Shown here: positions 31,841 to 41,525 of the stretch, piece after piece
How positions within the stretch are numbered: position 1 is the first letter of the stretch
How the letters are laid out: each line of letters begins with the position of its first letter
Source of the DNA: Betaproteobacteria bacterium
GTDB taxonomy: Bacteria > Pseudomonadota > Gammaproteobacteria > Burkholderiales > SG8-39
Reading direction: 5' to 3'
NCBI GenBank assembly: GCA_947478805.1
Contig: CANJXQ010000004.1
Location: 1-64,000, forward strand
DNA length: 64,000 nucleotides
Translations under genes and position numbers: made by a program
The notes under the pieces: generated by a model
Databases searched by the model: none
Seen by the model: the letters and a program-made list of their open reading frames with translations, nothing else
What the model was told of the DNA's origin: nothing

Positions 31841-32566
31841 ATGGCCAACCGAAAGGGCCTGAATGTGTCCACGATTCCTCGAGCAATTCGTCGAAGCCTG
31901 TGGTTGGCGGCCATTGCGGCAATGGGATGCATTCCTTACGGAGCAGCAATGGCCATAGAAGAACCCGCATTCGAGAAGCTGGAGACAGTCGATAACATCG
32001 AGATCCGGCAGTATCGACCGACCATCGTGGCGGAGACCTTTGTCCCGGGCAGCATGGACTCGGCCTCGAGCGACGGATTCCGGCTGATTGCCGACTACAT
32101 CTTCGGCAACAACCTCTCGGTGAACAAGGCCGCGGGCAAACCCTCCGAGAAAATCGCCATGACGGCGCCGGTGCTGGTCGAGCCTGCCGCCCGCCCCGAA
32201 AAGATCGCCATGACCGCCCCCGTGAGCGTCGAACCCCTGGGCGATGCCGCCAACGGGCTGATGCACAGCAAGCGCTGGCGCATTCAATTCTCGATGCCCC
32301 GCGAATATTCCATGGCAACGCTGCCCAAGCCGCGCAATCCCGCCGTCTCGCTGAGGGAGGTGCCGGGCAAACGCTACGTGGTGCTGGTGTTCTCCGGGTT
32401 CGCGGGCGAAGAAAAGGTGCAGAAGAAAACCGACGAACTCCTCGCCTGGCTCAAGGCCAATGGCAGGACCGCCATCGCCACACCCCAACTGGCGCGCTAC
32501 AACCCGCCCTGGTCACTGCCCTTCCTGCGGCGAAACGAAATCCTTGTGGAGATTGCGGCGCCTTGA
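31841..32566 (+). CDS. SOUL heme-binding family protein (exported)
   Basis: EEPAFEKLETVDNIEIRQYRPTIVAETFVPG...KPSEKIAMTAPVLVEP...AMTAPV; C-terminal RYNPPWSLPFLRRNEILVEI. Confidence 0.93.
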   Translation: MANRKGLNVSTIPRAIRRSLWLAAIAAMGCIPYGAAMAIEEPAFEKLETVDNIEIRQYRPTIVAETFVPGSMDSASSDGFRLIADYIFGNNLSVNKAAGKPSEKIAMTAPVLVEPAARPEKIAMTAPVSVEPLGDAANGLMHSKRWRIQFSMPREYSMATLPKPRNPAVSLREVPGKRYVVLVFSGFAGEEKVQKKTDELLAWLKANGRTAIATPQLARYNPPWSLPFLRRNEILVEIAAP

Positions 32567-32587
32567 CGCCGGGCCGCGGGGAATGCG

Positions 32588-32672
32588 CGCCTCACAACCC
32601 TCGCTTCACTACCCGCGCTTCACATCCCGCATTTCATAGCGCCCGCTTCACAATCCCCGCTTCACAATCCAA
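32588..32672. repeat. Degenerate tandem repeat, ~14-15 bp unit (CGCTTCACAATCCC-like), about six units
   Basis: cgcctcacaaccct|cgcttcactacccg|cgcttcacatcccg|catttcatagcgcc|cgcttcacaatcccc|gcttcacaatccaag. Confidence 0.8.
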
Positions 32673-33462
32673 GCTCTTCGTCCGTCGCGCTATGCCCGTA
32701 CTTGTTCCGCGGCGGCCAGGGCCGCGAGCGCCAGTCCGGCTCGAACGTAAAGGACGACTTGCTGCGCCCGGGCAGCAGCGCGCCGTTGCCGGCACCCCTG
32801 GCGTAGTCGTAGTAGAGCTTGACGATCTCCTCGCGCGTGACCTGCTGCGCGGCCGGATGCGCAAGGCACGCATCGCGCCACCTGCGTACACGCGCGTAGG
32901 CCTCCTCCATCGGCAGCTCGAAATCCTCGTAGTACTCGAGGAACCAGAAGCGCATGAAGAACGGGGTGAACACGGTCTCGGCCCAGCCGAACTCCTCGAA
33001 AAGGAAAGTGCCGGACGGGGAATGCTCCATGAGGAAGTCGTTCAGCTTCGCGTACTGCTTCAGCATGCCTTCGCGCAGCGCGTCGCGCCGGCCGGCGTCC
33101 TGATTCATCACGAACACGTAGCCCTGCGTGCAGAACTCGCCCTCCAGCTTCGAGAGCATGTTCTCCACCGCGCGCCGGTACGGATCGCGCTGCGCAACGG
33201 GCCGCTCGGGGTAGAGGTCCTCGAGGTACTGCATGATCACGAGACTCTCCTTCAGGATGCGCCCGTCGGCGGTCTCGAGGATGGGCAGCGCCGTGGTGCC
33301 GCGGGTCTTCTGCAGCAGCCAGTCGGGGCGCGGCCGGGTGATGTCCACCACGCCGAAGGCCACGTCGTCGCGGCGCCCTTTCAGCGCCAGCAGGATCTCC
33401 AGCCGCTGGCAGAAGGGGCAGACGGGGATGTGGTGCACGGTCATTCGGCCGGGGGCGGTCAT
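32662..33462 (-). CDS. Glutathione S-transferase family protein
   Basis: VHHIPVCPFCQRLEILLALKGRRDDVAFGVVDITRPRPDWLLQKTRGTTALPILETADGRILKESLVIMQYLEDLYPE. Confidence 0.9.
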   Translation of the reverse strand: MTAPGRMTVHHIPVCPFCQRLEILLALKGRRDDVAFGVVDITRPRPDWLLQKTRGTTALPILETADGRILKESLVIMQYLEDLYPERPVAQRDPYRRAVENMLSKLEGEFCTQGYVFVMNQDAGRRDALREGMLKQYAKLNDFLMEHSPSGTFLFEEFGWAETVFTPFFMRFWFLEYYEDFELPMEEAYARVRRWRDACLAHPAAQQVTREEIVKLYYDYARGAGNGALLPGRSKSSFTFEPDWRSRPWPPRNKYGHSATDEELGL

Positions 33463-33658
33463 GGGTGTGGCAAGTCCTGAGGATTGCGGCATCGTGAGAT
33501 TGCGAGCCTGGATGCTACCCCACCGGATCGGACGTCCGAGCATAACGAGCGGGGATGAATCAGGCCGGGCGCTTCCACATCGGCGGCACGATCTTTACGC
33601 CTCCCCAGCAGGGACAGACCACGCTTTCGAGATCTCCAAAGTCTGGCGGGCCCGTCGC

Positions 33659-34414
33659 TCAGGGGGTGAAGCGCCGCCCGCGCAGCTCGAAGCGCACCGA
33701 CAGGCGATCCTGCACCTGGATGATGCCGCCCAGTAGCGCGAACGGCATGATGCCGAAATCGCTTTGCAGCACGCTGAATGCGCCGCGCGCGACGATGGCA
33801 TCCCGCTCGACCTCCAGCTGCACGGGAAGCTGCTGCTTGCGCGTGACCCCGTGCAGGGTGATGGCGATCTCCATGTCATCCCCCGCGCGTGCGGCAGCGT
33901 CCACAGCCTGCCGCACCTGCACCACGAGGCGCGGATAGCGCTCCGCCTGCAATACACGCTCGAGCATGTTGATGCGCGTGCCTTCGATGTCGGCTGTCGA
34001 GGGCTGGGTGTCGAATCCGGCCGCCTTGCGCAACTCGGCATCGTCGACAATCAGGCGATCGAGCGGCACGGTGAGATCGGCGCGGCGCTGTCCGAGCGTG
34101 ACATAGCCTTGCACGCCGCGGCTGGACACGACATGGTCGTGTCCCAGTCGCGCCAGCGGGCCGCCGCGGCGCACTTCAATCGCCACCAGCGAGCGCTCGG
34201 GCTCGATGCGATAGACGGCTTCGCCACGCGCAGCCGCCTGCCGGTAGTCGACATCCGGGAATCCGGGCGGCGCCTCCTGCGCCACCGGCGCCCCCGCAGG
34301 CCGCGGGCCCTGCGGTGCGCAGGATGCCAACAGCAGGACCGAACCCAAGGCCAGCGCCAGGCCGAAAGGACGGCGGCGATTGCTGCCGCGCCCCACGCCG
34401 GGACGCTCAGCCAT
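33659..34414 (-). CDS. YceI-family lipoprotein
   Basis: Lipobox VLLLASC; YRIEPERSLVAIEVRRGGPLARLGHDHVV; 251 aa. Confidence 0.82.
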   Translation of the reverse strand: MAERPGVGRGSNRRRPFGLALALGSVLLLASCAPQGPRPAGAPVAQEAPPGFPDVDYRQAAARGEAVYRIEPERSLVAIEVRRGGPLARLGHDHVVSSRGVQGYVTLGQRRADLTVPLDRLIVDDAELRKAAGFDTQPSTADIEGTRINMLERVLQAERYPRLVVQVRQAVDAAARAGDDMEIAITLHGVTRKQQLPVQLEVERDAIVARGAFSVLQSDFGIMPFALLGGIIQVQDRLSVRFELRGRRFTP

Positions 34415-35000
34415 CGCTGCGCAGTCGCACGCGGAACTTCACGCGCACCTCCGCGCCGATCACATTGGTTGCTGCCCACTCCCCGCTGCCAATGCCGAAT
34501 GCACTGCGGCGCAGGGCGAATTCGCCCTCCATGCCGGCAAATGTGCCCCTGGCCCCGGCCGGTGCCGGCACAGCGCTCCAAGTAAAGGGCACCTCCACCG
34601 CCTGCTGCACGCCCTTGAGGGTGAGTGCTCCGCGCGCGACATAGCGGTTGGCCTCGATACGACGAATGTCGGTGGCGCGGAATTCCGCCTGCGGGAAGCG
34701 CCCGAAGTCGAACCACTCCGCGCCGCGAATGGCGTTGTTGATATCCGTGCTGTTCATGTCGGCGCTGCTGATCTTGATATTGACTTCGAGACGGCTGTCG
34801 GCGGGCTTGTCGGGATCGAACCGCAGGCGCGTGTCGAATTCGCGGAACACCCCCGGTGCAGACGTCTTCTCGAACAAGGCGGTGAACTCAAGGCGGCTGC
34901 CCGCGGCCTCCATGCGCCAGTCGGCGGCCCGCGCCGGCGCTGCTGCCGCTGCCAACAACAAGGCGAGACAGTGAACCGCAGTGAGCGCTCGGCGAATCAT
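34407..35000 (-). CDS. YceI-family periplasmic protein
   Basis: MIRRALTAVHCLALLLAAAAAPARAADWRMEAAGSRLEFTALFEKTSAPGVFREFDTRLRFDPD...; internal start of a longer ORF. Confidence 0.9.
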   Translation of the reverse strand: MIRRALTAVHCLALLLAAAAAPARAADWRMEAAGSRLEFTALFEKTSAPGVFREFDTRLRFDPDKPADSRLEVNIKISSADMNSTDINNAIRGAEWFDFGRFPQAEFRATDIRRIEANRYVARGALTLKGVQQAVEVPFTWSAVPAPAGARGTFAGMEGEFALRRSAFGIGSGEWAATNVIGAEVRVKFRVRLRSDG

Positions 35001-35557
35001 GTTCGCGGTGGCCCGAACAGCATGCGAGACAGCACCTCGTCGCGCTTGACGAAGTGGTGGCGGAGAGCCGCGCCCGCATGCACCACCACGAGCAACGAGA
35101 GCAGAGAGAACAACACGAAATGGGCATTCTCGGCGGTGCCGGCAAGCGCGGGACTGGGCGCGACGATCGCCGGTAGCGGCAACAGCCAGAAAATGCTGAA
35201 CGGCACGTTGGCGGCCGAATTGATGACCCAGCCATTGACGGGCAACAGGATCAGTAACACGTAGAAGAGCCCGTGGCTTGCTCGCGCACCCAGGCGCTCG
35301 ATGCCGGACATGCCCGCGGACAATGCAGGCGTCGGGTTCACCATGCGCCAGATGAGCCGTAGCAGCACGAGCAGCAGGATGACAAAGCCCAGCGACTTGT
35401 GCCACACGAAGAGATCCAGCTTCATCGGCGAGAGTCGCCAGGCCGATGCCGCAAGGCCCAACGCCACCTGAACGAGCACCAGCGCAGCCACAGCCCAGTG
35501 GAAGAACCGCGCCAGGCTGCCCCACGACTCCCTGGAGTTGCGCAGCATCGGGGGCAT
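34997..35557 (-). CDS. Cytochrome b561
   Basis: LARFFHWAVAALVLVQVALGL...LFVWHKSLGFVILLLVLLRLIWR...ASHGLFYVLLILLPVNGWV...HAGAALRHHFVKRDEVLSRML. Confidence 0.93.
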   Translation of the reverse strand: MPPMLRNSRESWGSLARFFHWAVAALVLVQVALGLAASAWRLSPMKLDLFVWHKSLGFVILLLVLLRLIWRMVNPTPALSAGMSGIERLGARASHGLFYVLLILLPVNGWVINSAANVPFSIFWLLPLPAIVAPSPALAGTAENAHFVLFSLLSLLVVVHAGAALRHHFVKRDEVLSRMLFGPPRT

Positions 35558-36420
35558 CAGCCCGGGGTTGGGCCGACCTTCAGCGCGCGCCAGCGCGAAT
35601 TGCTATCGCCGCGGATCTGTTGCCCGGCGATGCGGCCATTGGTGACATGGCCCTGGAACAGCAGCGTCTCATTGCCCGTGTCGACGCGAAAGGACAGGTA
35701 ATTCGATTTCAGGAACGGCCGCTCGATGGGCAGCACCTTGTCGCGCAGCTTCAAGGTTCCGTCGAAACGCTGGTTGTGCTGCGACAGGGCGAATTCCACT
35801 TCCGTACTGCCGCGCGCGGTGCGCACCTGCGAACGCCAGCGTCCTTCCACGCGCGCCGGCACCACCCACGCGTAGATGGTGCTCTCCTTGACCGCGCCCA
35901 CCGGCTTCTCGGGCACCGGGATGGTTTCCTGCGCATCGGCTTCCCAGTCGCCGATGCCATAGTCGTGCGACACGATGCGCGTGCCCGGCCGCAGTGCCAG
36001 CAGGCGCGATTTCAGCGCCGCGTTGTATTCCGGCAGAAGGTAAATCGTCACCACGGAGGCCTGGCCGAGGTCGGTCTTGAAAATGTCCTGCTGGTAAAAG
36101 GCCGTGCTGCCCGACACGCCTTCGCGCGCCGCATTGTCCGTTGCAAGCTTCACCAACCGCGGGTCGTAATCGACGCCGAAGCCGCGCGCATGCAATTCCT
36201 TTGCGGCAGTGATGATGATGCGCCCGTCACCGGAGCCCAGGTCGATCAGGAAATCCTTGGACTGCACGCCGGCCATGCGCAGCATGGTATCGACCACGAT
36301 GCGCGGGGAAGGGACATAGGGCGTTTCTTCGGTGATCCGGGGCTCGGCTTCGGCTGCGCATGCCGGCGTTGCAAGCAACGCGCCCAGTGCCATCAGACAG
36401 GCTGCAAAAAGTCGGTTCAA
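35557..36420 (-). CDS. Signal-peptide-bearing class I SAM-dependent methyltransferase-like protein (probable TTG start)
   Basis: (L)NRLFAACLMALGALLATPACAAEAEPR signal-like; methyltransferase motif I FLIDLGSGDGRIIITAAKELHARGFGVDYDPRLV. Confidence 0.78.
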   Translation of the reverse strand: MNRLFAACLMALGALLATPACAAEAEPRITEETPYVPSPRIVVDTMLRMAGVQSKDFLIDLGSGDGRIIITAAKELHARGFGVDYDPRLVKLATDNAAREGVSGSTAFYQQDIFKTDLGQASVVTIYLLPEYNAALKSRLLALRPGTRIVSHDYGIGDWEADAQETIPVPEKPVGAVKESTIYAWVVPARVEGRWRSQVRTARGSTEVEFALSQHNQRFDGTLKLRDKVLPIERPFLKSNYLSFRVDTGNETLLFQGHVTNGRIAGQQIRGDSNSRWRALKVGPTPG

Positions 36421-36452
36421 CGATGCGTCCTCATCGAGTGGGGGAAAGCGGC

Positions 36453-37502
36453 CTAGTAGCCCGCCTTGGCATACGGCGTATCGGCATCGCGCCGGTACAC
36501 CAGCAAGCGGCGGCGATACGACAGCACCAGTTCGCGATCCTGATTGTACGCCCGGGTATCCACGGTCAGGATGCCCTCGTTGGGACGCGATTTGGATTCG
36601 CGCTTGTCGATGATGGTGGATTCCGCCTCCAGCGTATCGCCTTCGAACACCGGCACCGGCAGCTGGATGTCGGTCCAGCCCAGGTTGGCGACCACGCGCC
36701 CGAAGGTGCGCGTGCTGAGCGCCGTCACCGCGCCGATCACCCACGGCTCGCCGATGCGATAACGCCCGCCCTGGTGCGCGTCGATCCACGACGCATCGTG
36801 GAACTGCGGCGTCCAGTCGAAGGATCGGCGGGAGCGCTCGATGGCCTCGCTGCGGGTGAAGGTGCGACGCGGAAAGTGAATGAAGGTTTCATCGGCCTGG
36901 GCGTCCTCGAAGAACAGGCCGTACTGCTCGAGCAGGGCGCCATCCGGCTGCTCGCGGTAGGAAGAAAAACGCGGCTCGGCCACCGGCTCGGCCGATGTCG
37001 ACACGCCGGGAAACCGCCCGCGCCGGTAGATCTCGATGTCGTAGGTAAGGCTGGCCACCCGCGTGCCGTCGGCACGCGTCATGCCGGTCTTCACCTTGAG
37101 CGTGCCGCCGTCGGGGTGTTCGCCCGGCTCCACGGCGAGGATCTCGGAATCCGCATACAGCGTGTCGCCGCCGAACACCGGCGCGGTCATGGCGATTTCG
37201 TGGAACACCGGGATGCAGCGCTTGCGCCCGAAGGTCACGGCGGCCATGCCGATGGCACGCTGCAGCGTGATGGTGCTCACCATCAGCGGCTTGCCCCATG
37301 CCGTCTTGCCGGCGTAGTTGGCGTCGTAGTGCAGCATCGCCGAATTCATGGTGTCCAGCGACTCGTCGAGGTTGTCCTGCTGCGTCAGCGTCACGCCCGG
37401 CCGGTGCATGAAGCGCTGCCCGGCCTTGAAGTCCTCGAAATCCGCGCCGTAGCGCTCCTGGTAGCGCGCGGCGCCCACGCGATCGAAGTTGTAAAAGCTC
37501 AT
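36453..37502 (-). CDS. MaoC-family dehydratase (two hot-dog domains)
   Basis: YGADFEDFKAGQRFMHRPGVTLTQQDNLDESLDTMNSAMLHYDANYA and a second similar C-terminal half. Confidence 0.85.
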   Translation of the reverse strand: MSFYNFDRVGAARYQERYGADFEDFKAGQRFMHRPGVTLTQQDNLDESLDTMNSAMLHYDANYAGKTAWGKPLMVSTITLQRAIGMAAVTFGRKRCIPVFHEIAMTAPVFGGDTLYADSEILAVEPGEHPDGGTLKVKTGMTRADGTRVASLTYDIEIYRRGRFPGVSTSAEPVAEPRFSSYREQPDGALLEQYGLFFEDAQADETFIHFPRRTFTRSEAIERSRRSFDWTPQFHDASWIDAHQGGRYRIGEPWVIGAVTALSTRTFGRVVANLGWTDIQLPVPVFEGDTLEAESTIIDKRESKSRPNEGILTVDTRAYNQDRELVLSYRRRLLVYRRDADTPYAKAGY

Positions 37503-38275
37503 GCCTTCCCCCTGGTTTGTCCCGCTTTCTCACCGACGGGCGCCACGCCCGCCCTGCGGCTGCGAAAATCGTAGATTGCCCGTCCCTTCGGGAACAGGCT
37601 GCGCGAATATAGCAACAGTCGCGATCCCGCGACGTAATACCAGCGCGATGTCACCAGCGCCGCATCGTTCGCCCTGGCACGCAGCAGCCGCGCCTGCCCC
37701 GATTTCAGGTTCACGGCATCGAAAGTCTGGCGGAACTCGGCGACCTCGTCGCCGGCGGCGGTTGCGATGTGCGATGCCAGAGAGCCGCTGCGGCCGTTCA
37801 TTTTCAGCGCGGCCCGGGCATGGCCCTCGGGCACATGATGGTAGGAAAGGCACACCGGTTCCCCGCTCGCGTGCACGCGCAACGCTTCCATCCTCAGCAG
37901 CCGCTCGCCGGCGGCGCAGCCGATCTCTTGCGCGAGGTCTTTGTTGGCCACGATCATCCGTTGCCGCAGCGGGCGGAAGCTAAGGTGCATCATGCCCTGG
38001 AGAAACTCCTCCACCGAACTGGCCGTGTGCACGAAGGGATCGACCGCCTGTGCGGACTCGACGCGCGTGCCGATGCCGGCGCGGCGCGACACCAGGCCGC
38101 GCGCCTGCAACTCCCGCATGGCCGCCCGCACCGTGATGCGCGACATGCCGCTGTCGCGGCACAGGTCCATCTCCGTGGGCAGAAGCGACCCGACCGGATA
38201 ACGCCCGGCCTCAATCGCGACGATCAATTCGCGCGCGAGGGCCGCGTACTGCGGGCCGCCGGCCCGGCGCGGCAT
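37499..38275 (-). CDS. GntR-family (HutC-like, UTRA) regulator
   Basis: YAALARELIVAIEAGRYPVGSLLPTEMDLCRDSGMSRITVRAAMRELQARGLVSRRAGIGTRV plus UTRA-like C-terminus. Confidence 0.92.
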   Translation of the reverse strand: MPRRAGGPQYAALARELIVAIEAGRYPVGSLLPTEMDLCRDSGMSRITVRAAMRELQARGLVSRRAGIGTRVESAQAVDPFVHTASSVEEFLQGMMHLSFRPLRQRMIVANKDLAQEIGCAAGERLLRMEALRVHASGEPVCLSYHHVPEGHARAALKMNGRSGSLASHIATAAGDEVAEFRQTFDAVNLKSGQARLLRARANDAALVTSRWYYVAGSRLLLYSRSLFPKGRAIYDFRSRRAGVAPVGEKAGQTRGKA

Positions 38276-38288
38276 CAGGCGACTACCT

Positions 38289-39485
38289 TCACACAACACC
38301 CTTGGCGCGAAGTGCCGCGAGCGCGCCGCCCGTGATGCCGATTTCGGCAAGGAGTTCCTCGGTATGCGCGCCCAGGGCCGGAGCCGGCTCCACTGTGGTC
38401 GGCGGCTCGCCGGTGCGAATGGGGTTGCGAAGCATGCGCAGCGGATCGCCGCCGGGCACGGGGATGCTCTCGATGCGATCGCCTTCGTTGGCCCAGGGAT
38501 TGTCGAGCGCCTGCTTCACATCCAGAATGGGCGCCGCCGGCACGCTGCCGGCGAAATCCACCAGCCACTCGGCCGTGGTCTTCGCCGACAGGGCCTCGTC
38601 GAGCAGTTGCGTGACGAGGTCGCGATTAGCCAGTCGCTCCTTGAAGGTGAGGAAGCGCGGGTCTTTCGCCAGTTCGGCGTGCCCGACCTTGCCGCACAGG
38701 ATGCCCCAGAACTTTTCCTTGTTGCACATCAGGTAGATCCAGCCATCCTTCGTTCGGTAGGTTTGGCAGGGCGTGAGCGAAGGATGGGCCGAGCGCGTGA
38801 TGCGCGTGGTCACCGCGCCGGCGTTGAGGTACCAATTGCCGATGTAATTCAGGTTGTAGAGCGCGAGATCGAACAGGCTGACGTCCACATCGCGGCCGCG
38901 GCCGGTCCGCTCGGCCTCGCGGATGCCGGCCACGAGCGCGTAGCCCATGACGACACCGGTCATGAGATCGATCATGGACAAGCCAAACCGCGCCGGCGGC
39001 GCTTCCGGCTCGCCGGTGAGGTGGAAGTAGCCGGCTTCGGCCTGCATCAGGTAGTCGTAGCCGGGCCATTTGGCGCGCGCGTTATCGCGCCCGTAACCGG
39101 TGAGGTGGGAGCAGACGATGCGCGGGTTGACATCAGCGAGGTGGCGATAGGTGATGCCGATCTTTTCCGGCACATCACCGCGCAGGTTGCTGGCCACGCC
39201 CTGAGCCCCCGCCACGAGCTTGCGGAATATCTCCCGCCCTTCGGGCTTGGTGATGTCGAGGGTGAGGCTTTTCTTGCCGCGGTTGAGTCCCTGGTAGAAG
39301 ACGCTGCGCGCGGTATCGGGCAGCTCATCCCTGAAATAGGGCCCGACGCTGCGCGACATGTCACCGCCGTCATTGGGGTTTTCGATCTTGATGACTTCGG
39401 CGCCGAGGTCGGACATGAACTGGGTCCCGAACGGCCCGGCGCCGTACTGTTCCACCGCGAGGATGCGCAGGCCCTGAAGTAGCAT
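38289..39485 (-). CDS. CaiB/BaiF-family CoA-transferase
   Basis: LQGLRILAVEQYGAGPFGTQFMSDLGAEVIKIENPNDGGDMSR...; GRGRDVDVSLFDLAL. Confidence 0.95.
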   Translation of the reverse strand: MLLQGLRILAVEQYGAGPFGTQFMSDLGAEVIKIENPNDGGDMSRSVGPYFRDELPDTARSVFYQGLNRGKKSLTLDITKPEGREIFRKLVAGAQGVASNLRGDVPEKIGITYRHLADVNPRIVCSHLTGYGRDNARAKWPGYDYLMQAEAGYFHLTGEPEAPPARFGLSMIDLMTGVVMGYALVAGIREAERTGRGRDVDVSLFDLALYNLNYIGNWYLNAGAVTTRITRSAHPSLTPCQTYRTKDGWIYLMCNKEKFWGILCGKVGHAELAKDPRFLTFKERLANRDLVTQLLDEALSAKTTAEWLVDFAGSVPAAPILDVKQALDNPWANEGDRIESIPVPGGDPLRMLRNPIRTGEPPTTVEPAPALGAHTEELLAEIGITGGALAALRAKGVV

Positions 39486-39601
39486 GATGGCTCCGGAGTC
39501 GGTTGACGTTCGAATAGGGGCGCCGCAGGCTGGCCAGTCGGCCCCGTTTGACTTTGTTATATCATATCAACCTACCGTAGCCAGTCCGATCAGGGGGCCT
39601 C

Positions 39602-40633
39602 ATGGAACAACCCGTCGCGCGCGAACCCGTTTCAACCAAGCCGCCAAGCAAGCCGGCGCGCATCATGAGCATCGTCATCGGCATCGGATGCCTGGCTGTC
39701 GCCGCACCAGCAGCCCCGCAGGCCTGGCCGTCCAAGCCGGTCAGGATCATCGTGCCCTTTCCCGCAGGCAACGCCGGCGATGTAACGGCGCGAACCCTCA
39801 CCGAACCGCTTGGCCAGCGCCTTGGCCAGGCCATCATCGTCGACAACCGGCCCGGCGCCGCCGGCAACATCGGCATGGAGGCGGTCAAGAAATCGGCACC
39901 CGACGGCTATACGCTGCTGGTCACGTCGCTGTCGCCGCTGGTGGTCAATCCCGTGGTCATGAAATCGCTGCCCTACGACCCGATCAGGGACTTCCAGCCG
40001 GTAGCGCGCATTGGCTGGACCGGCCTCATGCTGGTGGCCAACGCCAACTTTCCGGCCAACTCGGTGCAGGAGCTGGTGAACATGGCAAAAGCCGCGCCGG
40101 GCAAATACAACTATGCCCATATCGGCGCCGGCACGCTGTCGCACCTGACCATGGAGCTGTTCCTGCAAGCGGCCGGCATCGATGTGGTCGGCATTCCCTA
40201 CAAGGGCAGCTCGCAGGCGCTCACCGACGTGGTCGGCGGGCAGGTGCCGCTGATGTTCGACGGCATGACCTCGGCCAACGTGCAGGTCAAATCGGGCAAG
40301 CTGAAGGGGCTTGCGGTGTCGTCACCGCGCCGCTCGGTGTTCGCGCCGACGGTGCCGACGCTGGGGGAGTCCGGCGTGGCCGCGCTGAAGGACGTCGACG
40401 TCCTCGGCTGGACCGGCATGTTCGGGCCGGCTGGGATGCCGCGCGAGATCGTGACCCGGCTGAATGCCGAAGTGAACGCCATCGTCCAGACGCAGGACAT
40501 CAAGGATCGCTACGCCGGGCAGAACCTCGAAGTGTTCCCGCCCGGCTCAGCCGACGACTTCACCGCCTACATCCGCATCGAGTCGGAGAAGTGGAAGAAA
40601 GTCGGTCGCGACGCCAACGTGCAGCCGCAGTAA
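39602..40633 (+). CDS. Tripartite tricarboxylate transporter (Bug/TctC) substrate-binding protein
   Basis: AWPSKPVRIIVPFPAGNAGDVTARTLTEPLGQRLGQAIIVDNRPGAAGNIGMEAVKKSAPDGYTLL. Confidence 0.95.
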   Translation: MEQPVAREPVSTKPPSKPARIMSIVIGIGCLAVAAPAAPQAWPSKPVRIIVPFPAGNAGDVTARTLTEPLGQRLGQAIIVDNRPGAAGNIGMEAVKKSAPDGYTLLVTSLSPLVVNPVVMKSLPYDPIRDFQPVARIGWTGLMLVANANFPANSVQELVNMAKAAPGKYNYAHIGAGTLSHLTMELFLQAAGIDVVGIPYKGSSQALTDVVGGQVPLMFDGMTSANVQVKSGKLKGLAVSSPRRSVFAPTVPTLGESGVAALKDVDVLGWTGMFGPAGMPREIVTRLNAEVNAIVQTQDIKDRYAGQNLEVFPPGSADDFTAYIRIESEKWKKVGRDANVQPQ

Positions 40634-40667
40634 GCCGCTGCCGACCGCAGCGAACTTCGCCGCCGGC

Positions 40668-41525
40668 CTATTTCTTCTCGTAGCTGTAGAACCCGCGCCC
40701 GGTCTTGCGACCGAGGTAACCCGCCTCGACCATTTCCACCAGCAGCGGCGCGGGGCGGTACTTGGAATCCTTGAACGACTCGTAGAACACATTCATCACG
40801 TCGAGCATCACGTCGAGTCCGATCATGTCGCACAACGCCAGCGGGCCGATCGGATGGTTGCAGCCGAGCTTCATGCCCTCGTCGATATCTTCCGGCGTGG
40901 CCACGCCCTCGCCCAGCGCAAAGCAGGCCTCGTTGAGCATCGGCACGAGGATGCGGTTGACGGCGAAGCCGGGCGAATTGCGAACCACGATGGGTGCCTT
41001 GCCGATCTTCACGACCACCGCGCGCACCGCGGCCAGGGTGTCGTCGGAGGTCTGCATGCCGCGGATCAACTCGACCAGCGCCATCACCGGCACCGGATTG
41101 AAGAAGTGCATGCCGATGAACTGCGACGGGCGCTTGGTCGCCGCGGCCAGCTTGGAGATGGAAATCGACGAGGTGTTGCTCGCGATCAGGGCATCGGCCT
41201 TCACCACGGCATCGATGGAGGAAAAGATCTTCTGTTTCAGGCCGATGTTCTCGGTGGCCGCCTCGATCACGAGGTCGCAGTCGGCCAGCGCCTTCATTTC
41301 AGTGGAGGTTGTCAGTCGAGCCAGCGTCGCCGCCTTGTCTGCTGCCGTCATTTTCTGCTTGTTGACCATGCGATCCAGGCTGGTTTCGATGGTCTTCATG
41401 GCGCGGTCGAGCGCCGCCTGCGCAATGTCCGTGATCACGACCGGAAAGCCCGCCGTCGCGCAAACCTGCGCAATGCCATTCCCCATGGTGCCGGCGCCGA
41501 TCACGCCAATCGTCCTGATGTCCAT
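40668..41525 (-). CDS. 3-hydroxybutyryl-CoA dehydrogenase
   Basis: IGVIGAGTMGNGIAQVCATAGFPVVITDI...GMHFFNPVPVMALVELI...GRKTGRGFYSY. Confidence 0.95.
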   Translation of the reverse strand: MDIRTIGVIGAGTMGNGIAQVCATAGFPVVITDIAQAALDRAMKTIETSLDRMVNKQKMTAADKAATLARLTTSTEMKALADCDLVIEAATENIGLKQKIFSSIDAVVKADALIASNTSSISISKLAAATKRPSQFIGMHFFNPVPVMALVELIRGMQTSDDTLAAVRAVVVKIGKAPIVVRNSPGFAVNRILVPMLNEACFALGEGVATPEDIDEGMKLGCNHPIGPLALCDMIGLDVMLDVMNVFYESFKDSKYRPAPLLVEMVEAGYLGRKTGRGFYSYEKK

